Shown: one piece after another, positions 41,510-51,308 of the stretch
Numbering within the stretch: the stretch's first letter is position 1
Layout: every line of letters starts with the position of its first letter
Assembly: GCF_005154805.1 (NCBI RefSeq)
Contig: NZ_CP039727.1
Location: 1,175,501-1,239,500, forward strand
DNA length: 64,000 nucleotides
Direction of reading: 5' to 3'
DNA from: Bacillus sp. S3
Lineage (GTDB): Bacteria; Bacillota; Bacilli; Bacillales; Cytobacillaceae
Program-made: the position numbers and the translations under genes
The notes under the pieces: model-generated
What the model was told of the DNA's origin: nothing
Databases searched by the model: none
What the model saw: only the letters and a program-made list of their open reading frames with translations

Positions 41510-43147
41510 ATGAAAGATTTCCAAACTCTGAGATTCCTCGATTTATTCCGCGGCATTTTTGAACGCTTTGGTATTAATTACGTTGTTATGCGAAAAGTAT
41601 TGACGGTCAAACTGACTATGGATGGGAGAAGGACTCCGACCGTCTTTAACCAGCAGGCAAAAAAGAAGAAGAAACCCGAAGAAAATGGCTTTATCAAATC
41701 ATTAGGTATGTATGTACTGCTAAGCCTCATGCTCATTCCATTTGTTCTGCTTGAAAGCAGCTTTATTTATCAAATGAGCATTCTTTTTGGGATTGTCATG
41801 TTTTTGGTGATGACATCAATGATTTCCGATTTTTCGAATGTCCTGCTTGATGTCAGAGATAAGGGGATTCTTCTGACAAAGCCAGTTGATAAAAAGACAT
41901 TAAATATGGCAAAAACAATTCATATTTGTATTTACTTAGTCCTTTTAACGGCAGCGCTAACCGCAATCCCATTAGTGATTGGGACCTTTAAACATGGGAT
42001 CTTATTTTTACTCCTATTCATCATCGGACTTATTTTAGTCAATCTATTCATTGTCGTATTGACGGCGATTATTTATTATTTCATTTTGCGGTTTTTCGAT
42101 GGTGAAAAACTGAAGGATATCATTAATTACGTACAAATTGGATTATCGATTTCAATTGCCGTTGGCTATCAGGTATTAGCAAGAGCCTTTAGCTTTGTCG
42201 ATATGAAAATTTCTTTTACACCAAGCTGGTGGCAATTTTTTATCCCGCCAATTTGGTTTGGCTCGCCATTTGAGCTAGTCTTAAAGCACCGTTCAGACTT
42301 TTATCTAGTTTCTTTTTCACTATTGGCATTGGTTATACCGCTAGTCTCCATCGGTATCTATAGCCGGATGATGCCATCTTTTGAAAGAAATCTGCAAAAA
42401 CTTTCGAATAACAGTGGGGGAAGCAAACAAAGGGAGCGGAAATGGAAAATTGGGCTTGCAAAGGTGATTTGCCGAAGTCGGGAAGAAAGGGTCTTTTTTC
42501 GCTTTGCCGACCAAATGATGCGAAATGAGAGAGAATTCCGCTTAAAGGTCTATCCCGCCTTAGGATTATCACTTGTTTTCCCGTTTGTGTTTTTGTTTAA
42601 TGAAATCCAAATGAATTCCTATGCCCATTTGGTTTCAAGTAAATGGTATTTATCGGTTTATTTTAGCTGCTTGATGATTCCGAATGCCATTGCCATGCTG
42701 AAATACTCAGGGAAATACAAAGGGGCATGGATTTACCAAACAGCACCCATTCAAAACCTGGCGCCATTATACAGCTCAGTCCTCAAAGTGTTTATTGTGA
42801 ACCTCTTTTTGCCGGTTTATTTGATTGTATGTACTATCTTTATTACAATTTTCGGGGGAAAAGTCGTTGATGATTTATTGGTTATTTTTGTGACCGCTAT
42901 TTTATTCACGGTTATTTGCTCGAACTATCTTAAAGGTACATTGCCATTTTCAGAATCATTTGAGGATGCCTTACAAAGCGGAGGACTAAAAGTATTTCTT
43001 GCAACACTCTGTATTGCAGCCTTTACCGGCATCCATTATGGCGCGACATTGATTCCATTTGGTGTGCCGATATATTTTATCGTGCTTGTGGCTGTTACGA
43101 TTTTTAGCTGGAAGGGTGCATATAAGACAATTTGGGTTTTTAAATGA
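41510..43147 (+). CDS. ABC exporter permease
   Basis: 545-aa membrane protein with about twelve hydrophobic segments in two halves split by a basic loop (QKLSNNSGGSKQRERKWKIGLAK, ~300). Not assigned to a named family; the combination with a CcmA-type ATPase suggests an exporter like those for lantibiotic immunity or teichoic/antibiotic efflux. RBS GGGG before ATG 41510; translationally adjacent to the ATPase. Confidence 0.8.
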   Translation: MKDFQTLRFLDLFRGIFERFGINYVVMRKVLTVKLTMDGRRTPTVFNQQAKKKKKPEENGFIKSLGMYVLLSLMLIPFVLLESSFIYQMSILFGIVMFLVMTSMISDFSNVLLDVRDKGILLTKPVDKKTLNMAKTIHICIYLVLLTAALTAIPLVIGTFKHGILFLLLFIIGLILVNLFIVVLTAIIYYFILRFFDGEKLKDIINYVQIGLSISIAVGYQVLARAFSFVDMKISFTPSWWQFFIPPIWFGSPFELVLKHRSDFYLVSFSLLALVIPLVSIGIYSRMMPSFERNLQKLSNNSGGSKQRERKWKIGLAKVICRSREERVFFRFADQMMRNEREFRLKVYPALGLSLVFPFVFLFNEIQMNSYAHLVSSKWYLSVYFSCLMIPNAIAMLKYSGKYKGAWIYQTAPIQNLAPLYSSVLKVFIVNLFLPVYLIVCTIFITIFGGKVVDDLLVIFVTAILFTVICSNYLKGTLPFSESFEDALQSGGLKVFLATLCIAAFTGIHYGATLIPFGVPIYFIVLVAVTIFSWKGAYKTIWVFK

Positions 43148-43283
43148 AAAATGCTGTCATTAGAATGGCCCCACCCCAAGAAGACAGCTGTTTATAATTA
43201 ATAGAATTATTATTATATGAATGTTTCTATTATTGTCGATATCTCTCTAATCATGTGTATATTTCCCCGGTAATTTTGTCGAT

Positions 43284-43316
43284 AAAAAGAACAGGTCAGC
43301 TAGTCCTGTTCTTTTT
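43284..43316 (-). terminator. Terminator of the formate/nitrite transporter gene
   Basis: 12-bp stem AAAAAGAACAGG/CCTGTTCTTTTT overlapping the last codons of the reverse-strand gene, with T-rich flank. Confidence 0.85.
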
Positions 43317-44133
43317 CATATTCATCCAAAAATGGTTTATTAGCATAATAGTACATCATGGCCATAAAAACAGAGCCGCCAATAAGGTTGCCAATTGTAA
43401 CTGGTACTAAATTATGGATTACTCCGCCCCATGAAATGGTCCCAGGATGGTTTAAGACTAAGGCTATTGCAAATGTACACATATTGGCGATACTATGCTC
43501 ATAGCCGGAAATAAAGAAGCAAAAGACAAATAGCATCATGGCAAACATTTTCGGTCCATCCCCCTTTAACCCCATCGGCAAAAAGAAGGCCATGCAGACA
43601 AGCCAATTACAAAGAATGGCTCGGAAAAATAACTCTGTCGTCGGCACCTGCATTTTAATCTCCACGACATGAAGTAAAAATCCATTAACCGATGATTCGG
43701 TATAAAGTCCTGTTGTGAATATAATAAATGCAAATACAGCAGCCCCTAAAATGTTTCCGGCATAACTGCAAACCCAAAGCTTCACAACATCGATCCAGGC
43801 CATTTTTTTACGAAGAGCGGCATAGGTGTAATAGAACGTATTTCCGGTAAACAAATCCCCGCCGCCATAGGCGATTAAAATGATAGCCGCTCCAAACGTG
43901 AATGCTGCCATCGGATAGGCAAAGGGGGAATGTTCAAGGTAAAAAAAGTTCCCAGTCTTAAAGGCAACAATGACCCCAAATCCGATAAACATACTGGCAA
44001 GCATCGCTCTTAGGATATACCGAAGAACGCTTTGCTTAAATATTTTCACCTTTTTTAAAGCAAGTTTTTCTGCTTCGCCTAAAGGCTGCATTTCCATTTC
44101 ACATAACCACCATTTCCACATTCGTTTTATCAT
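43300..44133 (-). CDS. Formate/nitrite transporter (FNT family)
   Basis: 277 aa with six hydrophobic segments. FNT hallmarks: GGGDLFTGNTFYYTY, GNILGAAVFAF, CNWLVCMAFFLPMG, FFISGYEHSIANM and VTIGNLIGGSVFMAM. FNT channels conduct formate or nitrite with protons. With the nitrate reductase-like operon 11 kb away, nitrite is the likelier substrate (inference). An in-frame ATG at 44100 (MEMQPLG...), after GGTGG, could be the true start, removing 11 residues. Divergent from yfkAB. Confidence 0.87.
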   Translation of the reverse strand: MIKRMWKWWLCEMEMQPLGEAEKLALKKVKIFKQSVLRYILRAMLASMFIGFGVIVAFKTGNFFYLEHSPFAYPMAAFTFGAAIILIAYGGGDLFTGNTFYYTYAALRKKMAWIDVVKLWVCSYAGNILGAAVFAFIIFTTGLYTESSVNGFLLHVVEIKMQVPTTELFFRAILCNWLVCMAFFLPMGLKGDGPKMFAMMLFVFCFFISGYEHSIANMCTFAIALVLNHPGTISWGGVIHNLVPVTIGNLIGGSVFMAMMYYYANKPFLDEYEKEQD

Positions 44134-44310
44134 CTATTTATTTTTTGACGAAAAGCGGTGGGATATGTATGCGTCAGGCAAAATTCGTATGTTAGATATA
44201 AACCGAGAGTAGGTAACATAGAATGTGATAATCGTTTTGAATTAGCACATCTGACCCAAAATCAGCTATAATAAAAAGGTTTTGTTAAGACTAATTGCAA
44301 GGAGTTTAGT

Positions 44311-45429
44311 ATGTTAAAAATGAAAACTATAACACCACAATATGATCCATGGGAAGCTTATATGGATATAGAGGAATATGGAAAGCCCCAGCTTACGAAC
44401 ATTGAATTCACGACGACAACATTATGTAATATGCGCTGTGAGCATTGCGCCGTTGGGTATACGTTACAGACAAAGGATCCTAATTCACTTCCGCTTGAAC
44501 TATTACTACAAAGACTGGAAGAAGTTCCGGCGCTCCGTTCTCTGAGCATTACTGGAGGGGAACCAATGCTGTCGTTATCATCCGTTAAAGATTATGTGTT
44601 CCCTATTTTGAAATATGCCCATGAACGCGGGGTCCGCACACAAATAAACTCGAACCTAACCCTTGAGTTAGCCAGGTATGAGTTAATTGTTCCATATTTA
44701 GATGTATTACATATTTCCCACAACTGGGGAACGGTCAATGACTTTGTTGAGGGCGGCTTTGCAAGGATGGAGCGCAAGCCTGATTATGCACAACGAGAAA
44801 AATATTTTACCAGAATGATAGAAAACAGCCGCGAGCTTGTCAAAGCCGGTGTGATGGTATCCGCAGAAACGATGTTAAACAAACGGACATTGCCGCATTT
44901 AGAAAATATCCACCATCAAATCGTTGATGAAATGCTCTGCGGCCGTCATGAGGTGCACCCAATGTACCCAAGTGATTTTGCTAGTAATCTGGAAACTTTG
45001 TCGTTGGCGGAAATCAGGAAGGCGATCCATCACCTGCTGGATATTCGGAATGAAAAGGCATGGATGTTATTTGGAACGCTGCCATTCTATGCTTGCAGCA
45101 GTAATCAGGAGGATTTAGAACTGTTAAAAAGACTTTATCGCAGCAAGAATGTAACTGTAAGGAACGACCCCGATGGACGTTCCCGTTTGAATGTCAACAT
45201 ATTTAATGGTGATATTATTGTTACCGATTTTGGAGATACGCCGCCGTTAGGAAATATCCAATCCACGAAATTAAATACTGCCTATGAAACGTGGCAATCA
45301 TCAGCATTGGCCAAAGAATTAAGCTGCCACTGTCCAGCCGTTTCCTGCCTCGGACCTAACATTTTAGTGAAAAATAGCTATTATCAAGATGGTGATTTCA
45401 GCGCACGAAAAAACCAAATTATAAAATAA
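44311..45429 (+). CDS. yfkAB: Radical SAM protein YfkAB
   Basis: 372 aa. Radical SAM cluster CNMRCEHC (CxxxCxxC), SITGGEPML, and a C-terminal CxCxxxxC motif (CHCPAVSCLGPN) that is the hallmark of the YfkAB family. It binds a 4Fe-4S cluster and cleaves SAM; substrate unknown. Strong AAGGAG before ATG 44311, followed at once by a terminator, so monocistronic. Note that the related gene in some strains is split (yfkA/yfkB) by frameshift; here it is one frame. Confidence 0.9.
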   Translation: MLKMKTITPQYDPWEAYMDIEEYGKPQLTNIEFTTTTLCNMRCEHCAVGYTLQTKDPNSLPLELLLQRLEEVPALRSLSITGGEPMLSLSSVKDYVFPILKYAHERGVRTQINSNLTLELARYELIVPYLDVLHISHNWGTVNDFVEGGFARMERKPDYAQREKYFTRMIENSRELVKAGVMVSAETMLNKRTLPHLENIHHQIVDEMLCGRHEVHPMYPSDFASNLETLSLAEIRKAIHHLLDIRNEKAWMLFGTLPFYACSSNQEDLELLKRLYRSKNVTVRNDPDGRSRLNVNIFNGDIIVTDFGDTPPLGNIQSTKLNTAYETWQSSALAKELSCHCPAVSCLGPNILVKNSYYQDGDFSARKNQIIK

Positions 45430-45454
45430 AAACGGGGATTACCCGTTTTTTTTA
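45429..45454. terminator. Terminator after yfkAB
   Basis: AAAACGGG-ggatta-CCCGTTTT followed by TTTT, overlapping the end of yfkAB; between convergent genes. Confidence 0.85.
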
Positions 45455-45471
45455 CTTTAAACCCTTATCGA

Positions 45472-46686
45472 TTAGACTGTATGCTTCACTAGCTTTGGAT
45501 GCCTGTGCATGGAAACAAAGAGAATCATTCCGCTTATGATTAACAAGGTGCTGGTACTGATAAAGACCGCGGAAAAGCCGAAGGAACCGGAAATAAATCC
45601 ACCTAACATCGGACCGAAAATGTTTCCGAGGAATCGCAAGCTTGTGTTGTAGCCAAGAACTTCTCCTTGCATTGCGATTGGGGCTTCTTGGCGAATATAG
45701 GCAATCCGAACTGGAATTATCCCGCCAATCGTGACACCGAGTGTAAAGCGAATGATGACAAGCTGCCAAAAGCTCGTGACTGCGGCACCTGGCAGATAGA
45801 AAATTCCCGCCAAAAAAAGCAGAATGATTAGGATCTTTACATAGCCGACCCTATCTGCAATTTTTCCCCATCTTCTTGACATCATAAGATTGCCTAGGCC
45901 AGCTGCGGAAAAAGCAATACCGGAATAAAAGGCGATATTTGTTGTTCCATGCAATTCACTAACAAATAGGGACAGAATCGGTTGAATACTGAAGTGAGCA
46001 ATTTGAACAAGGGCGGAGATAAGCAGTACGGTTAACAAAATGGGGTTCCGGACAATATGATGCAGGACTTCTTTACTGGAATAATGTGATTTTGATCCCT
46101 TTTGTAATTCCAATTGAAATTCCTTGGTTTCGATTACAAGTAAAGCAGAAATGAAAATGGATATGGCCGTCCATTTAAAGGTGGTAGCATAGCCCAGCGA
46201 ATCAGCTAATACGCCTCCGAGCATCGGGCCAAATAATGAACCGGTAATGCTTCCTGTTTGCAGCGTTCCAAGGACACGTCCGGCAATTTGTTTGGGTGTT
46301 TGTGTGGAGATGAAGGCTTGTGACATTGAGATAAAGCCTGAGAAAAATCCCATGAAAAAGCGGAGAATAAATAATTGCCAGACTGATTGGACAAAGCCCA
46401 TAAGAAAAATGGATAAAGCCATCCCTAGACCAGAAAAGATGAGGATTTTCTTTCTGCCATAGCGGTCGCCAATTCTACCCCAAATAGGCGAGAAAAGGAA
46501 GGCAGAAACAAAGGTAACCCCAAATGTTAAACCAGACCAATGCTGGACGTATTTTTCGGAAAACTTTCCAAACGTCTCGATGTATAGGGAAATGAACGGT
46601 AAAACCATTGTCATACTCCCGGAAACAAAGAAGTTTGCAAACCACATAATCATCAAATTTCGTTTTGCACTTTCCTGCTGAGTCAC
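45472..46686 (-). CDS. MFS efflux transporter
   Basis: 404 aa with twelve hydrophobic segments. Motif A FSPIWGRIGDRYGRKKILIFSG and the antiporter-type FISTQTPKQIAGRVLGTLQTG mark a drug:H+ antiporter of the 12-TM (DHA1) type, similar to B. subtilis YfkF-type multidrug pumps. GTG 46686 is set by AAAGGAG; an upstream TTG would be too close. Substrate unknown. Confidence 0.85.
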   Translation of the reverse strand: MTQQESAKRNLMIMWFANFFVSGSMTMVLPFISLYIETFGKFSEKYVQHWSGLTFGVTFVSAFLFSPIWGRIGDRYGRKKILIFSGLGMALSIFLMGFVQSVWQLFILRFFMGFFSGFISMSQAFISTQTPKQIAGRVLGTLQTGSITGSLFGPMLGGVLADSLGYATTFKWTAISIFISALLVIETKEFQLELQKGSKSHYSSKEVLHHIVRNPILLTVLLISALVQIAHFSIQPILSLFVSELHGTTNIAFYSGIAFSAAGLGNLMMSRRWGKIADRVGYVKILIILLFLAGIFYLPGAAVTSFWQLVIIRFTLGVTIGGIIPVRIAYIRQEAPIAMQGEVLGYNTSLRFLGNIFGPMLGGFISGSFGFSAVFISTSTLLIISGMILFVSMHRHPKLVKHTV

Positions 46687-46870
46687 TCCCAAAACACTCC
46701 TTTCTGCAATATATTTCGGGATGCTAAATATTATCATAACGAAATTTCCACCAATTATAAAGTAATATCTACTATTTGTAGTTTCTAAAAACATGTGATT
46801 AAAAATTGCTTCGTAGGCTTGTTTTGATTTAAACTAAGTAACAAATGTTAAAATATGTGGTGAATAATTG

Positions 46871-47632
46871 ATGGGAAATCAAGTTGAAAAGACATCCGAT
46901 GTGATGGAGGTTTGCCTGCTCGCGGGGAAAATTATGCTGCAAAGCGGCGGGGAAACATACCGGGTTGAAGATACAATGATGCGGATTGCCGCCTCTTACG
47001 GAGTTGAAAACTCTCATAGTTATGTAACGCCGACAGGAATTATTTTTTCGGCGGAAAGTACAGGACCGACAAGGACAAAGCTTATCCGAATCTTTGAGCG
47101 TTCTACAGACCTAAAGAAGGTCGCTATGGTTAATAGCCTATCCAGAAGTATTAGCAGCGGGGAAGTAAATCTAAAGGATGCCTGGGAACAGTTAAGGGAA
47201 ATGGACTCCTTAAATGTTACCTTTCCACTTAAGTATCAAGTAGCAGCAGCCTCAATTGCGAGCGGATGCTTCATGATTATGTTTAAAGGAAGTTGGGGAG
47301 ACTTTATCCCGGCCATGATAGCAGGCGGGGCAGGGTACTATAGTTTTGTCCACTTCCACCGTTTTGTTCCCATCAAATTTTTCTCAGAGTTTTTGGCCGC
47401 CTTTGTCATCGGTTTACTTTCTTTATTATTTGTAAAAGTAGGGATTGGACAGCAGGTAGATAAAATAATTATTGGTTCAGTCATGTCATTGGTACCTGGT
47501 CTTTTATTAACAAATGCAATTAGAGATTTAATGGCGGGACATTTGGTATCGGGTTTGTCAAAGGGAGCAGAAGCATTTTTGACGGCCTTCGCCATTGGTG
47601 CGGGAATTGCAGTTGTCGTATCGTTTTTGTGA
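46871..47632 (+). CDS. Threonine/serine exporter ThrE, N-terminal half protein
   Basis: 253 aa: an N-terminal cytoplasmic region (VCLLAGKIMLQSGGETYRVEDTMMRIA, residues ~10-110), then five hydrophobic segments ending VVVSFL. This is the DUF1212/YjjP part of the ThrE exporter. In E. coli YjjP/YjjB exports succinate; in Corynebacterium ThrE exports Thr/Ser. ATG 46871 follows a TTG three bases earlier. The partner gene starts 18 bp after the stop. Confidence 0.82.
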   Translation: MGNQVEKTSDVMEVCLLAGKIMLQSGGETYRVEDTMMRIAASYGVENSHSYVTPTGIIFSAESTGPTRTKLIRIFERSTDLKKVAMVNSLSRSISSGEVNLKDAWEQLREMDSLNVTFPLKYQVAAASIASGCFMIMFKGSWGDFIPAMIAGGAGYYSFVHFHRFVPIKFFSEFLAAFVIGLLSLLFVKVGIGQQVDKIIIGSVMSLVPGLLLTNAIRDLMAGHLVSGLSKGAEAFLTAFAIGAGIAVVVSFL

Positions 47633-47650
47633 AGGTGAGGCGGGTGTAAA

Positions 47651-48121
47651 GTGGAAATCTTGGCCCAGATGATAACAAGCTTTATTGCAACAAGTGCATT
47701 TGGCATTATTTTTAATGCGCCGAAAAAAACATTATTGAAATGCGGCCTGATTGGCATGGGCGGATGGATGGTTTATTATCTGCTTGAAGGTTTTTTTGAT
47801 AATCCGATTTTGGCTACATTGGCAGCCACGATATTTATTGCTGTTCTTAGCCAGGAACTGGCAAAGTTTTATAAAAAGCCCGTGATAATTTTCAGTGTCG
47901 CGGGGATCATTCCACTGGTTCCGGGCGGTATGGCCTATAATGCCATGCGCCACTTTGTCGTAAATGACTACATTGCGGCATTAGCAATGGCAGCAAAAGT
48001 ATTCATGATTGCCGGCTCAATTGCCTTCGGGCTAGTCTTTTCAGAAGTCATCAATCAAGTGATCCGAAAAATTAATCAAAATAAGGTCCGAACAAAAAAA
48101 CCTCTTTTAGTTAAACGCTAA
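47651..48121 (+). CDS. ThrE exporter, C-terminal half protein (DUF3815/YjjB)
   Basis: 156 aa, five hydrophobic segments (IIFNAPKKTLLKCGLIGMGGWMVYYLL ...) with VAGIIPLVPGGMAYNAM typical of DUF3815. It completes the transporter with the preceding gene. GTG 47651 follows GGTGAGG. Stop codon is embedded in the terminator hairpin. Confidence 0.82.
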   Translation: MEILAQMITSFIATSAFGIIFNAPKKTLLKCGLIGMGGWMVYYLLEGFFDNPILATLAATIFIAVLSQELAKFYKKPVIIFSVAGIIPLVPGGMAYNAMRHFVVNDYIAALAMAAKVFMIAGSIAFGLVFSEVINQVIRKINQNKVRTKKPLLVKR

Positions 48122-48133
48122 AAGAGGTTTTTT
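48095..48133 (+). terminator. Terminator overlapping the end of the ThrE operon
   Basis: 16-bp stem AAAAAACCTCTTTTAG/CTAAAAGAGGTTTTTT with a 7-base loop; the stem contains the stop codon. Confidence 0.9.
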
Positions 48134-48266
48134 CTTAAGAATATATTAAGGAAAAACAAGTAGTCTGATTTGGTAATCATTTTCCTTTCATCCTGTTTGA
48201 TATGATTATATAATAGGATATTAATAGTATCCTGCAAATATACTACAAGGAATGGTATACATATCT

Positions 48267-49091
48267 ATGAAAAAATTGTTGACGATCATAATTATTTTAT
48301 TTATATCATTTATTGGAGCAAAAACAATTGTTGCAGGCAGATTTAACTGGCAGACGGTTGTTCAAATAAAGGAATCGGTCCAAACCAAGACAAATGAAGT
48401 TGTTACTCAACTTAACGGAAAAGTGCAAAAAGTAAACGATGCCGTACTTTCGGATGAAGTTAAACCTTCAGGGGAAGCCCCAAAACCTATTCTAGAACCA
48501 GCATTTCCCGATCATATGCTGCTGGATGTGCCATTATTGAATCAGATGGATCGACCCAAATTGTACAACGGCTGTGAGGTAACGAGCTTGGCGATGATTC
48601 TTAACTATCATGGGGTAAATGTGACAAAGAACGAGCTGGCTGAAAAAATAAAAACAGTCCCGTTTAACTATGGTAATGGAAAAAAGGGAAATCCCAACGA
48701 CGGATTTGTTGGGGATATGGCAAATGGCCCGGGTCTTGGAGTTTACAACGGGCCGGTATTTGAATTGGCTCAGAAATATGTTGGTGATAAAGCCATAAAT
48801 CTAACGAATAGCTCGTTTACAGATATACTAAAAAAAGTGGGGCAGGGGCTGCCGGTGTGGATTATTACCACTTCAAATTTTACCCCAGTTTCTGTATTCC
48901 AAACGTGGGATACACCGCAGGGGAAAATCGATATTACTTTTAGTGAGCATAGTGTGGCTATTACCGGATACGATGAAAGCTATATTTATGTAAATGATCC
49001 CTATGGAGAGAAGAACAAAAAAGTAAACCGTGAGAATTTTATTAAGGCATGGGAGCAAATGGGCAAGCAAGCGATTGTTATAGAAAAATAA
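48267..49091 (+). CDS. C39-like (papain-fold) peptidase, secreted or anchored
   Basis: About 274 aa with an N-terminal signal/anchor (KKLLTIIIILFISFIGAKTIVA). The catalytic Cys is in YNGCEVTSLAMILNYHG (C39/BtrH-like), the His in EHSVAITGYDESYIYVNDPYG, with the Asn/Asp after it. Resembles B. subtilis YvpB. C39 domains process bacteriocin leaders or act as peptidases; this one stands alone. ATG 48267 (typical MKK...) is favoured, but an in-frame ATG at 48252 exists and no ribosome site is ideal for either. Confidence 0.78.
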   Translation: MKKLLTIIIILFISFIGAKTIVAGRFNWQTVVQIKESVQTKTNEVVTQLNGKVQKVNDAVLSDEVKPSGEAPKPILEPAFPDHMLLDVPLLNQMDRPKLYNGCEVTSLAMILNYHGVNVTKNELAEKIKTVPFNYGNGKKGNPNDGFVGDMANGPGLGVYNGPVFELAQKYVGDKAINLTNSSFTDILKKVGQGLPVWIITTSNFTPVSVFQTWDTPQGKIDITFSEHSVAITGYDESYIYVNDPYGEKNKKVNRENFIKAWEQMGKQAIVIEK

Positions 49092-49117
49092 ATTATTAAA
49101 AATATAATGAAATGGGC

Positions 49118-49156
49118 GAAGGCAGAGGAATAAACGATTCCTCTGCCTTCTTAGCT
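49118..49156. terminator. Terminator after the C39-like gene
   Basis: GAAGGCAGAGGAAT (49118-49131) pairs with ATTCCTCTGCCTTC (49137-49150), a 14-bp perfect stem, followed by TTAGCTTTT. Confidence 0.88.
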
Positions 49157-49599
49157 TTTGATTCAAGTAGAATCCAGATCGTAACTTGTGAATGGTTGTC
49201 TTTATCATTCATCCATCGCAAGGTAAAAATTTACTTTATTGTAATTGTTAATAAAAACAAGTTTGCCGCGGTTATTCTTCCACCTGATGGTTTTATACCT
49301 AAACGACGTAAGCCCTACCTCTCTTACATCCTAACGGCTCCGAAGCCGATCCAGTGTGAATAAGTTTTTATCTTAAAACATAAGCAGAATGCCAGAAAAA
49401 AATTCCTACATTGCGTTATCTCTATATATTACAAGTTACTTTAATGTGAAGCACAAATATTAATATTAAAGGTTTTTTTGTTGGATGTCAATAGGTTATA
49501 AGTATTTTGTTATCAACAGCAATTTTTATTCTAAACAAGGAATAACTTATTCGTTAATAGAAGTAGTATTTAAAAAATCCACTGAGGGGATGAGATAGG
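49157..49599. other. Intergenic stretch, including a GC-richer islet at 49260-49365
   Basis: 443 bp with no convincing gene. An 84-codon plus-strand frame (49112-49363) crosses the terminator and has no ribosome site. Within 49260-49365 the sequence becomes GC-richer, with a short perfect hairpin CGGCTCCGAAGCCG and other small inverted segments, then reverts to AT-rich sequence. It could be a mobile repeat remnant or a structured RNA; I cannot assign it. Confidence 0.4.
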
Positions 49600-51102
49600 A
49601 TGGATGGCTTTGTTTATAAAGATTATGATGGGATTGGGCTTGCGGAATTAATGAAAAAGAAGGAGCTGCAACCAAAAGAAGTCGCCGCAGAAGCAATGAA
49701 AATGATTGAACAGCATAATCCAAAGCTAAATGCTGTCATTCGTCATTTCCATGAAAAGGTAGAAAATGAAGCAGAAACGATTGATTTGAACGGTACCTTT
49801 GCAGGTGTACCGATGCTCCTAAAGGACATCGTCCAAGAAGTAGCAGGAGAAAAGATTACCTCTGGCTCTAAGGCATACCAAAGCTATGTGGCAAAAGCCG
49901 ATTCTGAATATGTCAAACAGGTACGCTTAACGGGGGCACTGTTTCTAGGCCAAACTAACGTTCCTGAGTTTGCGTTAATGGGAATTACTGAACCAGTTTT
50001 TTACGGTCCAACTAGAAATCCGTGGAACCTTAACCATACTCCAGGTGGTTCTAGCGGTGGGTCGGCTGCCGCAGTTTCAAGCGGAATGGTCCCGATTGCC
50101 GGGGCAAATGACGGCGGTGGTTCCATTCGGATTCCAGGAGCCTATTGCGGACTATTTGGTTTGAAGCCGACCAGAGGACGAACACCTGTTGGGCCGAGTC
50201 ACGGCAGGCTTTGGCAAGGGGCTTCTGTTGATCATATTTTGTCACGATCGGTAAGAGATAGTGCGGCAATGCTAGATGAAATAAGTATGTATGAAAAAAC
50301 TGCAGCTTTCTATGTACCGCCTTTCAATGGCTCCTATCTCCAACAAAGCCAAACCCATTCTAATAAAAAGTGTACCATCGCTTTTTCTCTGGAATCACCG
50401 CTTGGAACGGAGGTACATCATGAATGTAAGCAGGCCGTCCTTAAAGCAGCAAAGCTTTTAGAATCAATGGGACATCATGTTGTTGAGGCGGCTTCCCCTG
50501 TAGATGGCAGGAGAATAGCACAAAGCTATTTAACGATGTATTTTGGCGAGGTGGCAGCGTCTATCTCTGCACTTGAAGACGTTCTCGGACGGAAAGCAGT
50601 CATGAGTGACGTGGAGCCGGCTACGTGGATATTAGGTTTAGTTGGAAAGGCTACATCAGCAGAATCCTTTGTATTGAGTATTAGAGAATGGGACAAAGCA
50701 GCAATTGCAATGGAACAATTTCACGAAACATATGATTTTTATTTAACACCGACTACTGCATTTCCGCCGGCTAAGATTGGCGAACTTGAACCAAGTAAAT
50801 CTGAAAAATTTGCTATGCAGGTGACGGGAAAACTTGGACTGGGGGCTCTTTTAAAAAAGCTGGGAACAATAGAACAAGTTGCTGAAAATAATTTAAAAAG
50901 GACTCCTTTCACCCAGCTGGCAAACCTAACAGGCCAGCCTGCGATGACGGTCCCCATTCATCTAACAGAAGGCGGTCTTCCATGCGGTGTCCAATTTATG
51001 GCGGCAAGGGGAAGAGAGGATCTGTTGTTCTCATTGGCCGGTCAGCTTGAACAAACCTCGGAGTGGATTTCCGTACAAATAAATCCCTTTTACCAAAAAT
51101 AG
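49600..51102 (+). CDS. Amidase signature enzyme
   Basis: 500 aa. The Ser-cisSer-Lys triad is apparent: Lys in PMLLKDI, cis-Ser in [14 protein letters not shown], nucleophile Ser in [21 protein letters not shown]. Resembles the 6-aminohexanoate-cyclic-dimer hydrolase/GatA-like amidases rather than GatA itself, since the tRNA-dependent partners are absent. Hydrolyses an amide in the cytoplasm; substrate unknown. GAGGGGATGAG precedes ATG 49600. Confidence 0.85.
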   Translation: MDGFVYKDYDGIGLAELMKKKELQPKEVAAEAMKMIEQHNPKLNAVIRHFHEKVENEAETIDLNGTFAGVPMLLKDIVQEVAGEKITSGSKAYQSYVAKADSEYVKQVRLTGALFLGQTNVPEFALMGITEPVFYGPTRNPWNLNHTPGGSSGGSAAAVSSGMVPIAGANDGGGSIRIPGAYCGLFGLKPTRGRTPVGPSHGRLWQGASVDHILSRSVRDSAAMLDEISMYEKTAAFYVPPFNGSYLQQSQTHSNKKCTIAFSLESPLGTEVHHECKQAVLKAAKLLESMGHHVVEAASPVDGRRIAQSYLTMYFGEVAASISALEDVLGRKAVMSDVEPATWILGLVGKATSAESFVLSIREWDKAAIAMEQFHETYDFYLTPTTAFPPAKIGELEPSKSEKFAMQVTGKLGLGALLKKLGTIEQVAENNLKRTPFTQLANLTGQPAMTVPIHLTEGGLPCGVQFMAARGREDLLFSLAGQLEQTSEWISVQINPFYQK

Positions 51103-51114
51103 TCGCTGGCTGTG

Positions 51115-51142
51115 GAAGACCTTGGTGGTCTTCTTATTTTTT
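51115..51142 (+). terminator. Terminator of the amidase gene
   Basis: GAAGACC/GGTCTTC stem with a 5-base loop followed by TTATTTTTTT. Confidence 0.88.
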
Positions 51143-51177
51143 TGGGAGTCTTGTATCTGATGAAATTTAGCGAAATG

Positions 51178-51184
51178 TGTCGAA
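51178..51184. promoter_or_regulatory. Spo0A-type box upstream of the kinase gene
   Basis: TGTCGAA (51178-51184) is the exact core of the Spo0A binding box, 125 bp before the kinase gene. A single 7-mer is weak evidence; chance occurrence is possible. Confidence 0.3.
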
Positions 51185-51308
51185 AATCATAGTTTTTTCA
51201 TATTTAATGTCATCTATTTCCTCAAAAGATGGTAATATGGTAGGAGAGAATATTTTTAAAAAGTTTTCAGATTATTTGTTAGCAGAACTAGGTTAAGGAG
51301 TCACTCTC

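Noticed and set aside
46871..48121. ThrE halves as a broken single gene
   Set aside because: Split N- and C-half genes (YjjP/YjjB style) are a normal arrangement in Bacillus, each with its own ribosome site.
49112..49363. 84-codon plus-strand frame after the C39-like peptidase
   Set aside because: Starts inside a strong terminator stem, has no ribosome site, and the product looks like no known protein.
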